The notes under the pieces are model-generated. The model did not search any database. It saw only the letters and a program-made list of their open reading frames with translations, and was not told where the DNA came from. Position numbers and translations under genes: made by a program. From Qipengyuania seohaensis (GTDB taxonomy: Bacteria; Pseudomonadota; Alphaproteobacteria; Sphingomonadales; Sphingomonadaceae): a DNA stretch of 64,000 nt. The stretch is from positions 744,001-808,000 of the forward strand of contig NZ_CP024920.1 of assembly GCF_002795865.1 (NCBI RefSeq), given 5' to 3'. Within the stretch, counting starts at the first letter, position 1, and every line of letters starts with the position of its first letter. Shown here one piece after another: positions 9,794 through 19,124 of this stretch.

Positions 9794-11088
9794 TCCAGCC
9801 CCTCCACCAGCGCGCGGAAATGCTCGCCGCGTTTCTCGAAATCGGAATATTGGTCGAAGCTTGCACAGGCGGGCGAAAGCAGGACGGTGTCGCCTGCCTC
9901 TGCCTTGGCGGCGGCGGCCGTGACGGCTCGGTCGAGCGTCTCGCACTGCTCCACCGGCACGCGGCCTTCGAGCAGCGCTGCAAAGTCCGGCCCGGCCTTG
10001 CCGATGGTATAGGCGGCCTTCACATGAGCGAGCTCGGCCTCGCACTCGCCCAGCCCCGGCTCCTTGGCGAGCCCGCCGAGGATCCAGTGGATGTTGTCGA
10101 ACGCCGCGAGTGCGGGTGCGGAGGCGGCGGTGTTGGTGCCCTTGCTGTCGTTTATGAAGGCGACACCGGAAATTTCGGCGACACGCTCCATGCGGTGGGG
10201 GAGGCCGGGAAACGATTTTAGCGCGGGTCGAATGGTTTCCACGTCCAAACCCAGCATCTGGCAAGCGACGACGGCGTCCTCCGCATTCCGCATGTTGTGG
10301 GTGCCCTGCAAGGCAGGCCATTGGCTGAATTCGGCCAAAGCATGCCCCGCTCGATCAGTATTGAGATAATTGCGAGGAAAGTCTGGCGCCCTTATCCCGG
10401 CAACCTCATCGTACAAAGAAGTGTTGGGCGACACGATTGCGCGGCTTTTGGCATTCTGCAATCGGAAGAGACGAAGCTTGGCCTGACGATAAGCTTCGAA
10501 GTCCCCATCATATCGGTCGAGATGATCGGGCGTGATGTTCAGCAGGACCGCCACTTCGCAGTCGAGCGAATAGGTGAGATCGATCTGGTAGCTCGACAGC
10601 TCCAGCACATAGACCCCGCCTTCCGGCAGAGGCTCCTGCTCAAGGATCGGCAGGCCGATATTGCCGCCCATGGTGGTCGGCACGCCAGCTTCCTTCAGGA
10701 TGTGATGGACCAGTGCTGTGGTGGTCGATTTGCCATTGGTACCGGTGATGCCGACGACCCGATGCGGCGGCAGGTCGGCCCTTGCCTGCGCGAAAAGCTC
10801 GATATCGCCGATCACCGGCGCGCCGAAGCTGTCCGCATGTGGCTTGATCGGGTGGGTGTTGAGCGGGACGCCCGGGCTGACGACCACGCCGGCATAGCCT
10901 GTAAGGTCCGCTTCGAGCGGATCGCCAATTGCGCAGCGCCCGTTGTAAGGCTTGCGCGCTTCGGCGCGGTCGTCCCACACCAGCACGTCGGCTCCGGCAG
11001 CCAGCAGCGCCTCGACCGTCGCCCGGCCGGACCGCGCGAGGCCGAGCACCGCGTATTTCTTGTCCTTCCAGGCGGGCGAGGTGATCAT
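9790..11088 (-). CDS. murD: UDP-MurNAc-L-Ala--D-glutamate ligase MurD
   Basis: Mur ligase adding D-Glu; 432 aa, cytoplasmic. N-terminal UDP-binding domain [20 protein letters not shown] loop [17 protein letters not shown] near residue 110, the central [14 protein letters not shown] segment, and [12 protein letters not shown] with [18 protein letters not shown] at the end all match MurD. It overlaps mraY and ftsW by ATGA. Confidence 0.97.
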   Translation of the reverse strand: MITSPAWKDKKYAVLGLARSGRATVEALLAAGADVLVWDDRAEARKPYNGRCAIGDPLEADLTGYAGVVVSPGVPLNTHPIKPHADSFGAPVIGDIELFAQARADLPPHRVVGITGTNGKSTTTALVHHILKEAGVPTTMGGNIGLPILEQEPLPEGGVYVLELSSYQIDLTYSLDCEVAVLLNITPDHLDRYDGDFEAYRQAKLRLFRLQNAKSRAIVSPNTSLYDEVAGIRAPDFPRNYLNTDRAGHALAEFSQWPALQGTHNMRNAEDAVVACQMLGLDVETIRPALKSFPGLPHRMERVAEISGVAFINDSKGTNTAASAPALAAFDNIHWILGGLAKEPGLGECEAELAHVKAAYTIGKAGPDFAALLEGRVPVEQCETLDRAVTAAAAKAEAGDTVLLSPACASFDQYSDFEKRGEHFRALVEGLE

Positions 11089-12155
11089 CTGAGCTTGAGC
11101 GTTGCCAGCCCCAGGAGTGCGAGCACGATGGCGACGATCCAGAAACGGATCACGACCTTGCTCTCGGACCAGCCGAGCTGCTCGAAATGGTGGTGGATCG
11201 GGGCCATGCGGAAAACCCGCTTGCCGGTGCGCTTGAACCAGACGACCTGGATGATGACGCTCAATGCCTCGAACACGAACAGGCCGCCGACGATGCCGAG
11301 CACGATTTCATGGTGCGTCGCCACGGCAATCGCGCCAAGTGCACCACCGAGCGCCAGAGAACCGGTATCGCCCATGAAAACCGCGGCAGGCGGCGCATTG
11401 AACCACAGGAAGGCAAGGCCCGCCCCGATAATCGCCGCGCACATGATCGCCAGCTCGCCAGCGCCCGCAACGTGCGGAATGCCGAGATATTCGGAATAGT
11501 CCACACGGCCGACGAGATAGGCGATGAGCGCGAAGGTCCCGGCAGCGATGATGACCGGCATGGTGGCAAGACCGTCCAGCCCGTCGGTCAGGTTCACCGC
11601 ATTGCCCGCACCCACGATCACGAAGGCGGCAAAGACGTAATAGAACGGCCCAAGCTCGACCCCGAAATCGTTGATGAAGGGGACGTAGACGAAGGTGTTG
11701 ATCTGGCTGACGATGATATAGCTCGCCGCACCGGCGACGATGAATTCGAACAACAGGCGGGTGCGACCGGACACGCCCTTGTGGCTGGCCTTGGACACCT
11801 TGTCGTAATCGTCGAGGAAACCGATCAGGCCGAACCCGCCGGTGACCGCAAGGCAGGCCCAGATGAAGGGGTTGGACAGGTCCATCCACAGCATCATCGA
11901 AATGAACAGGCTGACGAGGATCATCAGGCCGCCCATGGTCGGCGTGCCGCGCTTGGCGAGGTGGGTTTGCGGTCCGTCTTCGCGGATCGGCTGGCCCTTG
12001 CCCTGTCGCACGCGCAGCATGTCGATGAAACGGGGGCCGATCAGCAAGCCGATCAGCAGCGCGGTAAGCAGCGTCGCGCCGGCCCGCGCCGTCTGGTAGC
12101 GGACCAGGTTGAACAGGCCTTCGAAATTGAAATACTCGGCGAGGAGGTAGAGCAT
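11085..12155 (-). CDS. mraY: Phospho-MurNAc-pentapeptide transferase MraY
   Basis: Integral membrane enzyme transferring phospho-MurNAc-pentapeptide to undecaprenyl phosphate, forming lipid I; 356 aa with about 10 membrane helices. Mg-binding [18 protein letters not shown] and the HHHFEQLGW motif near the C-terminus are present. It is one of the few cluster genes not overlapped by the gene before it. An AGGAGG ribosome site straddles the murF stop, about 13 bases upstream of the ATG. Confidence 0.97.
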   Translation of the reverse strand: MLYLLAEYFNFEGLFNLVRYQTARAGATLLTALLIGLLIGPRFIDMLRVRQGKGQPIREDGPQTHLAKRGTPTMGGLMILVSLFISMMLWMDLSNPFIWACLAVTGGFGLIGFLDDYDKVSKASHKGVSGRTRLLFEFIVAGAASYIIVSQINTFVYVPFINDFGVELGPFYYVFAAFVIVGAGNAVNLTDGLDGLATMPVIIAAGTFALIAYLVGRVDYSEYLGIPHVAGAGELAIMCAAIIGAGLAFLWFNAPPAAVFMGDTGSLALGGALGAIAVATHHEIVLGIVGGLFVFEALSVIIQVVWFKRTGKRVFRMAPIHHHFEQLGWSESKVVIRFWIVAIVLALLGLATLKLR

Positions 12156-12173
12156 CGGGCCGCGCGGGGCCTC

Positions 12174-13640
12174 CTATTCAGGGCGGGTGAAACGGTCCAC
12201 GAGCCGGCCGAGCCCGACCGAATTGGAGCCTTTGACCAGCACCGCGTCGCCCGCCACGATGCCGAAATCCTCGAGCAATCCGATCGCCTCGTCGGCAGTC
12301 AAGCAATGCTCCCACTCGAGCGGCTTGCCAAGCGAGTTGAGAACGGGTTTCCCCAGTTCGCGGGCAAGAGCGCCCATCTCGTCGCCCACCAGCACCGCAT
12401 AGTCGATATCGGCTGCGATCACATGCTCCGCCAGTGCGGCGTGGAACTTGGGAGCAAAGTCGCCCAGCTCCTTCATCGCGCCGAGGACGGCGATGCGACG
12501 GGTCGAGGGGGTGGTGCCGAGCTGCGCCAGCGTGGCACGCATGCTGGCGGGATTGGCGTTGTAACTTTCGTCGATCATCAGCGCCTTGCCGCCGGGCGCA
12601 TCGATGCCATGGCGTTCGCCCCGGCCCTTCAGGCCGCCCATTTCCGCGAGCGCAAGACCGGCTGCGGCCATATCGCCGCCCGCCGCGCGCACTGCCGCCA
12701 TGACGGCAAGCGAATTGGCGACCCAGTGCTCGCCCGGTTCGGCCACGGTGTAGCACAAGCGGCCGGTGTCGAATTCGCAGGTCACGAGGCTGCCGCCATT
12801 GGCGCTCGGGATCGCGTCGAGGAGGCGCATATCGGCATGGCGCGCCTTGCCGAAGCTGACGACGTGCGCCCCGGCACGCAGCGCGGCGAGCTTGAGCTGT
12901 TCGTAATGTTCGCTGTCGGCGGGGATGACTGCCGTGCCGCCCGGTTCGAGGCCGGAAAAGATTTCCGCCTTGGCGTCGGCAATCGCCTTCATCGAACCCA
13001 GGTTCTCGATATGCGCGGGCGCGATGGTGGTGATGACGGCGACATGCGGCCGGACCTGCGCGGTTAGCCCTTCGATTTCGCCAGCATGGTTCATGCCCAT
13101 CTCGAACACGCCGAAGCGGCTACGCGCACCCATCCGGGCCAGGCTGAGCGGGACGCCGACATGGTTGTTGTAGCTGCGGGTCGAACGATGTGCCGCACCG
13201 CGACTGGCACGTTCCAGCGCTGCAAAGATCGCTTCCTTCACGCCGGTCTTGCCGACCGAGCCGGTGACACCGATAATCCGCGCCTCGGTCCGGCTGCGCG
13301 CCGCCCGCGCGAGCGCTGCGAGAGCTTCGGTGGTGTCTTCAACGAGCACGTGCGGATAGTCGACCACCCGATCCACAATGGCTGCTGCGGCGCCGTTTTC
13401 GAAAGCCTTGTCGATAAAGCGATGTCCGTCCATCGCTTCGCCCTTCAGGGCTACAAAAAGGTCTCCGTGCACTACGTCACGGCTATCCATCTCTACACCG
13501 GAAACCTGGAAATCGCAGCTTGCCGTGCCGCCCGTGACCTCGGCTATCGTATTGGAATCCCACAGGGTCAGGGGCAAGCGATCGCGCGGATCGCTCGTCC
13601 ATTCGACATAGGCGGGGTGGCGCAGGATAGCCGCGCTCAT
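12174..13640 (-). CDS. murF: UDP-MurNAc-tripeptide--D-Ala-D-Ala ligase MurF
   Basis: Mur ligase attaching the D-Ala-D-Ala made by Ddl; 488 aa. The first 25 residues are an extension before the usual MurF N-domain (LWDSNTIAEVTGG). ATP loop GVTGSVGKTGVKEAIF and the central IDESYNANPASMRA motif are clear. It starts in an ATGA overlap with murE and is followed by mraY after 18 bases. Confidence 0.96.
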   Translation of the reverse strand: MSAAILRHPAYVEWTSDPRDRLPLTLWDSNTIAEVTGGTASCDFQVSGVEMDSRDVVHGDLFVALKGEAMDGHRFIDKAFENGAAAAIVDRVVDYPHVLVEDTTEALAALARAARSRTEARIIGVTGSVGKTGVKEAIFAALERASRGAAHRSTRSYNNHVGVPLSLARMGARSRFGVFEMGMNHAGEIEGLTAQVRPHVAVITTIAPAHIENLGSMKAIADAKAEIFSGLEPGGTAVIPADSEHYEQLKLAALRAGAHVVSFGKARHADMRLLDAIPSANGGSLVTCEFDTGRLCYTVAEPGEHWVANSLAVMAAVRAAGGDMAAAGLALAEMGGLKGRGERHGIDAPGGKALMIDESYNANPASMRATLAQLGTTPSTRRIAVLGAMKELGDFAPKFHAALAEHVIAADIDYAVLVGDEMGALARELGKPVLNSLGKPLEWEHCLTADEAIGLLEDFGIVAGDAVLVKGSNSVGLGRLVDRFTRPE

Positions 13641-15109
13641 GCATCACCTCTGGCGATGGCAGCCGCACATTCGCGGGCGACTTCCACGTCGTCGAAGGGA
13701 AGGACCTTCATGTTTTCTCCCGATCCGATGATCTGACCCGTTTCATGACCTTTGCCCGCGAGAAGCACGATGTCGTCGGGTCCGGCTTCTGCAATGGCGG
13801 CATGTATTGCTTCGCGACGGCCGCCTATTTCTCTGGCTTCGGGCGCGCCTTCAAGCACGGCGCGGCGGATATCCGCAGGATCCTCGCCGCGCGGGTTGTC
13901 GTCGGTGACGATAACCACATCGCTGGCCTTGGCCGCAGCTTCGCCCATGGGCTTGCGCTTGCCGTGATCGCGGTCGCCGCCGGCACCGAACACCGTGATG
14001 AGCCGCCCGCCGACATGGGGGCGAAGCGCGGCGATGGCCGCTTCGATCGCGTCCGGTGTATGCGCATAATCGATATAGACCGGCGCCCCGCTCGGCGCGA
14101 TGGCCGCCCGCTCGAGACGACCGCGAACCGGTTGGAGCCGGGCGACGCCGTCCCATACGCGGCCCGCATCGATACCCGTGGCGAGGGCAAGGCCCGCCGC
14201 GGTCAGGGCATTCGACACCTGGTAGGCACCGATCAGCGGAAGGTTGATCGTGCGCTCGGTCCCTTCGTGCGAGACCTTGAGCGTCTGGCCAAGCTGCGTG
14301 GGCTGGCGATCGAGGAGGCAGATATCCTCACCCTTTTCGCCGACCGTCAAGACCTTCAGACCGCGAGCCCTGGCATGCTCGACCACGCGCGCATTCCAGT
14401 CGCTGCCGTCGAGCCAGACAACCGCTGTCGCTCCATCCGATACTACTTCGTCGAACAGCCGCATCTTGGCCGCGAAATAGTCTTCCATGTCCTTGTGATA
14501 ATCGAGATGGTCGCGGCTGAAGTTGGTGAACGCCGCCGCTTCGACGGGAACGCCCTCATTGCGCGATTGCGACAGGCCGTGGCTCGATGCCTCGTAGGCG
14601 ACATGCGTGACACCCTCACGCGCGAGGCCGCTCATGTTCGAAAGGAAGGTTACGATGTCGGGCGTAGTGAGGCCGGTCGACACGCTTTCGTCGGGGGTCG
14701 TGACGCCGAGCGTCCCGATGCTGGCCGCACGTTCGCCCGCCATGCGCCAGATCTGGCGCGTCATCTCGACGGTCGATGTCTTACCGTTCGTCCCCGTTAC
14801 CGCGACGATATGTTCCGGCACAGGCGTGAAGAAACGCGCACCGAGCTTCGCGAAATCCTTGCGGGGTTCGTCGCTCGCGATGTGGATCGCGCCTTCGACC
14901 TTTGCCTGCTGCCGGGCGACGACGGCAATGGCGCCAGCCTCGATCGCGGCGGGAATGAAGTCCTCGCCATTGACCACGCTGCCCTGGAAAGCGCCGAATA
15001 CCGTACCGGGCGCGACCTTGCGGTTGTCGATGGCGAAACCGGTGACATTGGCGCTGCCGTCACCCGGACAATCGATGCCCGCTTTTTCGCAAAGCTTGTC
15101 GAGCCTCAT
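13637..15109 (-). CDS. murE: UDP-MurNAc-L-Ala-D-Glu--meso-diaminopimelate ligase MurE
   Basis: Mur ligase adding the third stem-peptide residue; 490 aa. ATP loop AVTGTNGKTSTVEMTR and the C-terminal DDNPRGEDP segment are visible. The DNPR motif is the known marker of enzymes selecting meso-diaminopimelate rather than lysine, as expected for a Gram-negative. The start (MRLDKLCEKAG) lies in an ATGA overlap with the ftsI stop; longer in-frame readings into ftsI are rejected. Confidence 0.97.
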   Translation of the reverse strand: MRLDKLCEKAGIDCPGDGSANVTGFAIDNRKVAPGTVFGAFQGSVVNGEDFIPAAIEAGAIAVVARQQAKVEGAIHIASDEPRKDFAKLGARFFTPVPEHIVAVTGTNGKTSTVEMTRQIWRMAGERAASIGTLGVTTPDESVSTGLTTPDIVTFLSNMSGLAREGVTHVAYEASSHGLSQSRNEGVPVEAAAFTNFSRDHLDYHKDMEDYFAAKMRLFDEVVSDGATAVVWLDGSDWNARVVEHARARGLKVLTVGEKGEDICLLDRQPTQLGQTLKVSHEGTERTINLPLIGAYQVSNALTAAGLALATGIDAGRVWDGVARLQPVRGRLERAAIAPSGAPVYIDYAHTPDAIEAAIAALRPHVGGRLITVFGAGGDRDHGKRKPMGEAAAKASDVVIVTDDNPRGEDPADIRRAVLEGAPEAREIGGRREAIHAAIAEAGPDDIVLLAGKGHETGQIIGSGENMKVLPFDDVEVARECAAAIARGDA

Positions 15110-16854
15110 TCCATGGCTCCCGGGATAAGCGGCTTGATTGCTGAGATGTCGATGTCGCGTGTGTCGTCGGGGCGCACGCCGATCAGCGGGCCGATCCGCG
15201 GGACGAGACGACCAACGATGGGTGCCGCGTTCCAGGCGGCAGTGCGCTGGTAGGAACTGGCGAGCGTACCGCGCGGCTCGTCGAGCATGGCGATGATGAC
15301 GTAGCGCGGACGGTCCATCGGGAAGGCCGCGGCGAAGGTCGAAACCAGCGCGGTCTTGCGATAGCCTGCCTTGCCGCCCGGCTTTTCGGCCGAACCGGTC
15401 TTGCCGCCGACGCGATAGCCCGGAGCGTCCGCATTGCGGCCCGTCCCGTAGATTGCCGTTGCCCGCAACATCTGGCGCATGCGGCTGGAGGTCGAAGCCT
15501 TGAACACGCGGCGGCCCTTGGGCGCTTCGCCCGCACCCAGCTTGTGCAAGGTGGCCGGGCGCCACACGCCGCCGTTGACCATCGCTGCATAAGCGCTGGC
15601 GAGGTGGAGCGGGGTAACCGCGATGCCGTGCCCGTAGCTGACCGTCATGCTGCGCAAACGCGGCCAGTTATCGCCCGGCCAGATGGGAAAACCCTTGGCC
15701 GGCAATTCGATATGCGGGCGCTCATTCATACCCATGTCTATCATGTAGCGGCGCAGGCGTTCCGGACCGAGTTCATCGGCAATCCGCGCGGTCGTGGTAT
15801 TCGACGAATGGATGAGCGTTTCGACCACATTGAGGGTCGGGCCCATCGCGTGGCTGTCCTTGATCGAGAACCTGCCAACCTTCACCGGCGAGGCATCGTA
15901 GCGCGTGCCCAGGTCGCGCACGACACCCGCATCGATCGCGGCTGCGACCGACAACGGCTTGAACGTCGAACCGAGTTCGTAAACCTGGTTGGTCACGCGG
16001 TTGAACATCAGCGCCTGGCCGTCCTTGTCGATCTTGTTCGGATCGAATTCGGGCAGCGATGCGAGCGCGAGGACTTCGCCCGTATCCACGTCGAGCACGA
16101 TGCCCGCCCCGCCCTGCGCCTGCGTCAGCTTCATGCCGCGGCGCAGCTCGTCTTCGAGCGCGCCCTGCACGCGAACGTCGATCGACAGTGCAACAGGCGT
16201 TCCGCGCGTATCGGGGTTGCTCAGGTGTTCGTCGAGCACCTGCTCCATGCCGACGCGGCCGCTGCCATCGGCGGCGACATAGCCTAGCACATGGGCCGCC
16301 ATCTTGCCCTGCGGGTAGTGGCGGTCTTCCTCCATCGGGATTTCGAGAGCGAGCTCGCCGATTTCCTGCACCCGGTTTGCTTCTTCGGGCAGCAAGCGGC
16401 GACGCAAATAGCCCTGTTTGCCGGCAGCGAGTTGCCGCGCGACCTTGGCCTGATCGAGATCGGGGAAGATTTCGCCCAGTTTCGCTGCGACTTCTTCGGG
16501 TGCACGCACCAGCGGTTCGCCATCTTCGCCCAGCGCCTTGGGATTGAACCACAGGGCATAGGCAGGGAAGGCACGGGCCATCGGTACGCCGTTGCGATCG
16601 GTGATTTCACCGCGCGGGGGCAGTAGTGCGTCGGCCAGCGTGGTCGCCCGCGCCTCGGCACCGTTCATGCCGAGGTAGGAAATGCGCATCACCGCGATCA
16701 GCGCGAGGAACGCAAATGCCGCCACGATCCACAGCACGCGCCAGCGCGCCAGGTCGAGCGAGCGTTCACGAAGAGTGACCAGTTGAACCCGGCCACTTGC
16801 AACGGCCATGCTGACAGCGCCCGGTCCGCCATTGATGGCGGAAAAAGCGTTCAC
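15106..16854 (-). CDS. ftsI: Septal peptidoglycan transpeptidase FtsI (PBP3)
   Basis: Class B penicillin-binding protein cross-linking septal peptidoglycan with FtsW; 582 aa. A cytoplasmic N-terminus and one membrane helix (about residues 38-58) precede the pedestal domain. The transpeptidase has all three motifs: S296-T-F-K299 with the catalytic serine, S350-S-N352, and K485-T-G-S. Start by ATGA overlap with ftsL. Confidence 0.97.
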   Translation of the reverse strand: MNAFSAINGGPGAVSMAVASGRVQLVTLRERSLDLARWRVLWIVAAFAFLALIAVMRISYLGMNGAEARATTLADALLPPRGEITDRNGVPMARAFPAYALWFNPKALGEDGEPLVRAPEEVAAKLGEIFPDLDQAKVARQLAAGKQGYLRRRLLPEEANRVQEIGELALEIPMEEDRHYPQGKMAAHVLGYVAADGSGRVGMEQVLDEHLSNPDTRGTPVALSIDVRVQGALEDELRRGMKLTQAQGGAGIVLDVDTGEVLALASLPEFDPNKIDKDGQALMFNRVTNQVYELGSTFKPLSVAAAIDAGVVRDLGTRYDASPVKVGRFSIKDSHAMGPTLNVVETLIHSSNTTTARIADELGPERLRRYMIDMGMNERPHIELPAKGFPIWPGDNWPRLRSMTVSYGHGIAVTPLHLASAYAAMVNGGVWRPATLHKLGAGEAPKGRRVFKASTSSRMRQMLRATAIYGTGRNADAPGYRVGGKTGSAEKPGGKAGYRKTALVSTFAAAFPMDRPRYVIIAMLDEPRGTLASSYQRTAAWNAAPIVGRLVPRIGPLIGVRPDDTRDIDISAIKPLIPGAME

Positions 16855-17366
16855 CGCGCCACCTCTGCAGCGGCGAGGGAAGCGTTGCCCGGCTCGGCGA
16901 GGCGCTGCGCCAGTGAAGTGGCGAGGCCCCGGGCAGGCGTAGTGCTGGCGACGGCGGGAGGTTGTTCCTCCTCGCCGAGCCAGTCCCCGAAGAGGCTCTC
17001 TTCGCCTTCACCCTGGCTGACAGGGCGCAGCATCGCGACACGAATGGGCTGCGGGGCGTCTTGGCCACGGGGTGTTCCCAGCACGGCCAATTGGCGCTCC
17101 TGCTCGACATACTGGTCGGCACGGGGCGCGGAATATCCGAATTCGACCTGGTTCCAGGCCGCCAGCTGGTGCTGGCTGGCGCGCGTCTGGAATTCGGTTT
17201 CGAGCATGAGCTTGGAGCGTTCCGCAGCGATGATCTGGCGTTCGACAAGGCGCACGTCGCTCTTCACTGCATTCACCTTGAACGTGAGCGCGAGCAAGGC
17301 TGCGAGGCAAGCGCCGAGCGCGAGCAGCCAGCCGATCTGGCGGAGGCGGGAAGAACGCACCATCAC
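16851..17366 (-). CDS. ftsL: FtsL-like bitopic division protein
   Basis: Small protein (171 aa) between rsmH and ftsI, the standard position of ftsL. One membrane helix at about residues 10-31, then a heptad-like region ([20 protein letters not shown]) fitting the FtsL/FtsB coiled coil. A Pro/Glu/Ala-rich tail of about 80 residues makes it longer than E. coli FtsL. FtsL is poorly conserved, so the name rests on position and architecture. Start: GTG at 17366 in a GTGA overlap with the rsmH stop; the next codon (17363) is an ATG and is equally possible. Confidence 0.85.
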   Translation of the reverse strand: MMVRSSRLRQIGWLLALGACLAALLALTFKVNAVKSDVRLVERQIIAAERSKLMLETEFQTRASQHQLAAWNQVEFGYSAPRADQYVEQERQLAVLGTPRGQDAPQPIRVAMLRPVSQGEGEESLFGDWLGEEEQPPAVASTTPARGLATSLAQRLAEPGNASLAAAEVAR

Positions 17367-18301
17367 GCGGCCTCCCTTGCCGGGGTGGTGGTGCGCGTGG
17401 CGTGGCGCAAGACAGAGGACCGGGCGCGCGGGTTGCGTTCGAGCTCGGCCTTGCCGGGCTTGATCGCCTTGCTGACTTTCGAAAAAACCGGATCGTCCTG
17501 CGTCACCATTGGGACGTGACGCGAGGCGCTCGGGGTTGAGGAGGCCTCGCGAAGGTAACGCTTGACGATCCGGTCTTCGAGGCTGTGGAAGCTGACCACC
17601 GCTAGGCGGCCCCCTTCGCGCAGCAAGTGTTCGGCGGCCGACAACCCTTGGGACAGTTCGTCGAGTTCGCCGTTCACGTGAATTCTGATGGCCTGGAATG
17701 TGCGGGTGGCGGGGTCCTTCTTGTCATGCGGCTTGTGGCCCAGAGCCTTGCGCACGACCCGCGCCAGTTCACCGGTGGTCTCCAGCGGACGCGCAGCAAC
17801 GATCGCCCGGGCCACGCGGCGCGATTGGCGCTCTTCACCGTACTGGTAGATGACGTCTGCAATCGTGCTTTCGTCGGCCGAATTGAGGAAGTCGGCAGCG
17901 CTGTCGCCGTCCTGGCTCATCCGCATGTCGAGCGGCCCGTCGGACGAGAACGCGAAACCGCGCTCGGCCTGGTCGAGCTGCATCGAGGAAACGCCGATAT
18001 CCATGACGACGCCATCGACCTTGGCGACGCCAGCCGACGTCATGACGTCGAGCATCTCGGAGAAACGATGCGGGTGAAGAATTAGGCGGGGCGGAGTTTG
18101 CTCCGTCTCCCGCCATGTGCGACCCGAGGCAATCGCGTCGGGATCCCTGTCGAATGCGTGCACGGTCGCGCCGCGCTCCAGCAGCGCGCGCGTATAGCCG
18201 CCAGCGCCGAAAGTCGCGTCGATGATGACGTCGCCGGGCTGCGGATCGAGCGCTTCGATCACTTCGTCGAGGAGGACGGGGATATGGGGCGCGGCGCTCA
18301 T
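17363..18301 (-). CDS. rsmH: 16S rRNA (cytosine-1402-N4)-methyltransferase RsmH
   Basis: SAM-dependent methyltransferase (formerly MraW) modifying 16S rRNA position C1402; 312 aa. N-terminal [13 protein letters not shown] and the SAM site [17 protein letters not shown] are clear, followed by [20 protein letters not shown] and [15 protein letters not shown] near the C-terminus. The start is set by the ATGA overlap with mraZ; upstream in-frame extension would cover most of mraZ. Confidence 0.97.
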   Translation of the reverse strand: MSAAPHIPVLLDEVIEALDPQPGDVIIDATFGAGGYTRALLERGATVHAFDRDPDAIASGRTWRETEQTPPRLILHPHRFSEMLDVMTSAGVAKVDGVVMDIGVSSMQLDQAERGFAFSSDGPLDMRMSQDGDSAADFLNSADESTIADVIYQYGEERQSRRVARAIVAARPLETTGELARVVRKALGHKPHDKKDPATRTFQAIRIHVNGELDELSQGLSAAEHLLREGGRLAVVSFHSLEDRIVKRYLREASSTPSASRHVPMVTQDDPVFSKVSKAIKPGKAELERNPRARSSVLRHATRTTTPAREAA

Positions 18302-18783
18302 TTGCCCTTCGCCTTTGCATCGGCAAGGAAACTTTCGCAGGCGGCTTTCGCGCCGGCCCAGTCGTCGCCCATCTTGGCGAGTTCGGCGGGGTTCCACAGC
18401 GTGAAGAAGCGTCCACCGCCCTGGAAGTAGAGCCCGTCCTCGATCTTGCCGAGTGCGCGCAAATGTTCGGGCATCACGAAGCGACCGCTGTCGTCGAAGG
18501 GCATTTCGAGGAAACCGAAAAGCTGGCTGGCGCGCGTGTCGCGGTCGAATTCCTTGCCGAGACGAACGGCCAGTTCTTCTTCGCGGTCGAGCTGGGCGTT
18601 GAGTTCTTCCTTGCGGGACAGGCCGAAGCCGACAAGGCAATTCCAGCTGGTGTGCTTCATCAGGCACAGGACGCGGCCGTCGCTGGATTCCTTCAGGGCC
18701 TTGCGGAAGATCGGCGGAAGCACAAAGCGGCCCTTGTCGCCCGCAGGCGAATAGGCTTGTCCGCTATACCCTCCGAATTGCAA
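18298..18783 (-). CDS. mraZ: Transcriptional regulator MraZ
   Basis: First gene of the dcw cluster; 161 aa with two SpoVT-AbrB-like halves, each with a GRFV core ([14 protein letters not shown] near residue 18 and [13 protein letters not shown] near 100). In other bacteria MraZ is a ring-forming DNA-binding protein that represses its own operon through phased repeats upstream. The start codon is TTG (18783), five bases after an ACAAGG ribosome-like sequence, and gives the usual short N-terminus [18 protein letters not shown]; no ATG fits. A weak start suits an autoregulator kept at low level. Phased GGGA repeats lie upstream. Confidence 0.93.
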   Translation of the reverse strand: MQFGGYSGQAYSPAGDKGRFVLPPIFRKALKESSDGRVLCLMKHTSWNCLVGFGLSRKEELNAQLDREEELAVRLGKEFDRDTRASQLFGFLEMPFDDSGRFVMPEHLRALGKIEDGLYFQGGGRFFTLWNPAELAKMGDDWAGAKAACESFLADAKAKGK

Positions 18784-18923
18784 CGCCTTGTCCCCGGCTT
18801 GTGTTCAAATCCCCCACGGACACACCCTCCCTGTCCGCCCGAGCGCGTGCTCGACCGGCTCGCCATCCCGATTGGGAGGGCGCGCAAAGACACTGGCTGT
18901 CCGATGTGAGAAAGATTTATCGC

Positions 18924-18967
18924 GGGAGACGCGGGGATGGAAGGGAAAATTGCGGGATTTTACGGGA
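18924..18967 (+). promoter_or_regulatory. Array of five phased GGGA repeats (putative MraZ operator)
   Basis: GGGA occurs on the plus strand at 18924, 18934, 18943, 18954 and 18964, a spacing of 10, 9, 11 and 10 bases, so all lie on one face of the helix. The three repeats nearest the mraZ-distal end have the form (G/A)CGGGA or AGGGA. MraZ proteins are known to bind direct repeats with a TGGG(A/N) core at about 10-bp spacing upstream of mraZ. This array lies 140-185 bp upstream of mraZ but is oriented opposite to it. Operator function is inferred. Confidence 0.6.
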
Positions 18968-18974
18968 TAAACCT

Positions 18975-19062
18975 GCAAGTACCTGATTTATAGCGATTAA
19001 TTTATCTTCACAGCACCTACCAATCTTACCATCATCCTAACGCAAGTACCGGTTTTATACGG
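18975..19062 (+). repeat. Pair of 21-base imperfect direct repeats in the mraZ leader
   Basis: GCAAGTACC followed by TTTATA three bases later occurs at 18975-18995 and again at 19042-19062; 17 of 21 bases agree and the copies are 67 bp apart. Read on the minus strand each copy has TATAAA upstream of GGTACTTGC. They could be duplicated promoter elements or sites for another regulator; function unknown. Confidence 0.5.
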
Positions 19063-19086
19063 GGAATCGCCATCCGGCCCGTGTTT

Positions 19087-19114
19087 TCCCGCAAGGCATC
19101 CCGTTAAATCCCGC
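19087..19114 (-). promoter_or_regulatory. Second, inverted array of three GGGA repeats (putative MraZ operator)
   Basis: Read on the minus strand, CGGGA repeats begin at 19113 and 19103 and GCGGGA at 19092, a spacing of 10 and 12 bases. Seventeen bases (19114-19098, minus) match 18952-18968 (plus) at 16 positions, so the two arrays form a long-range inverted repeat around a 129-bp segment. It starts 10 bases after the stop of the upstream lipoprotein gene. Confidence 0.55.
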
Positions 19115-19124
19115 AAGGAATCGA

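Larger units (their letters stand above)
18784..19124. promoter_or_regulatory. Leader and control region of the dcw cluster
   Basis: 341 bp without a gene, between the lipoprotein stop (19125) and mraZ (18783). It is much more AT-rich in its middle (about 18970-19060) than the surrounding genes. It holds two GGGA repeat arrays in opposite orientation and a 21-base imperfect direct repeat, listed separately. Being upstream of mraZ on its strand, it should contain the main promoter of the division cluster, but I could not identify a convincing -35/-10 pair. Confidence 0.7.

Noticed and set aside
11187..13067. 626-codon plus-strand frame opposite mraY and murF
   Set aside because: Same GC-driven antisense artefact; no ribosome site or recognisable domain.
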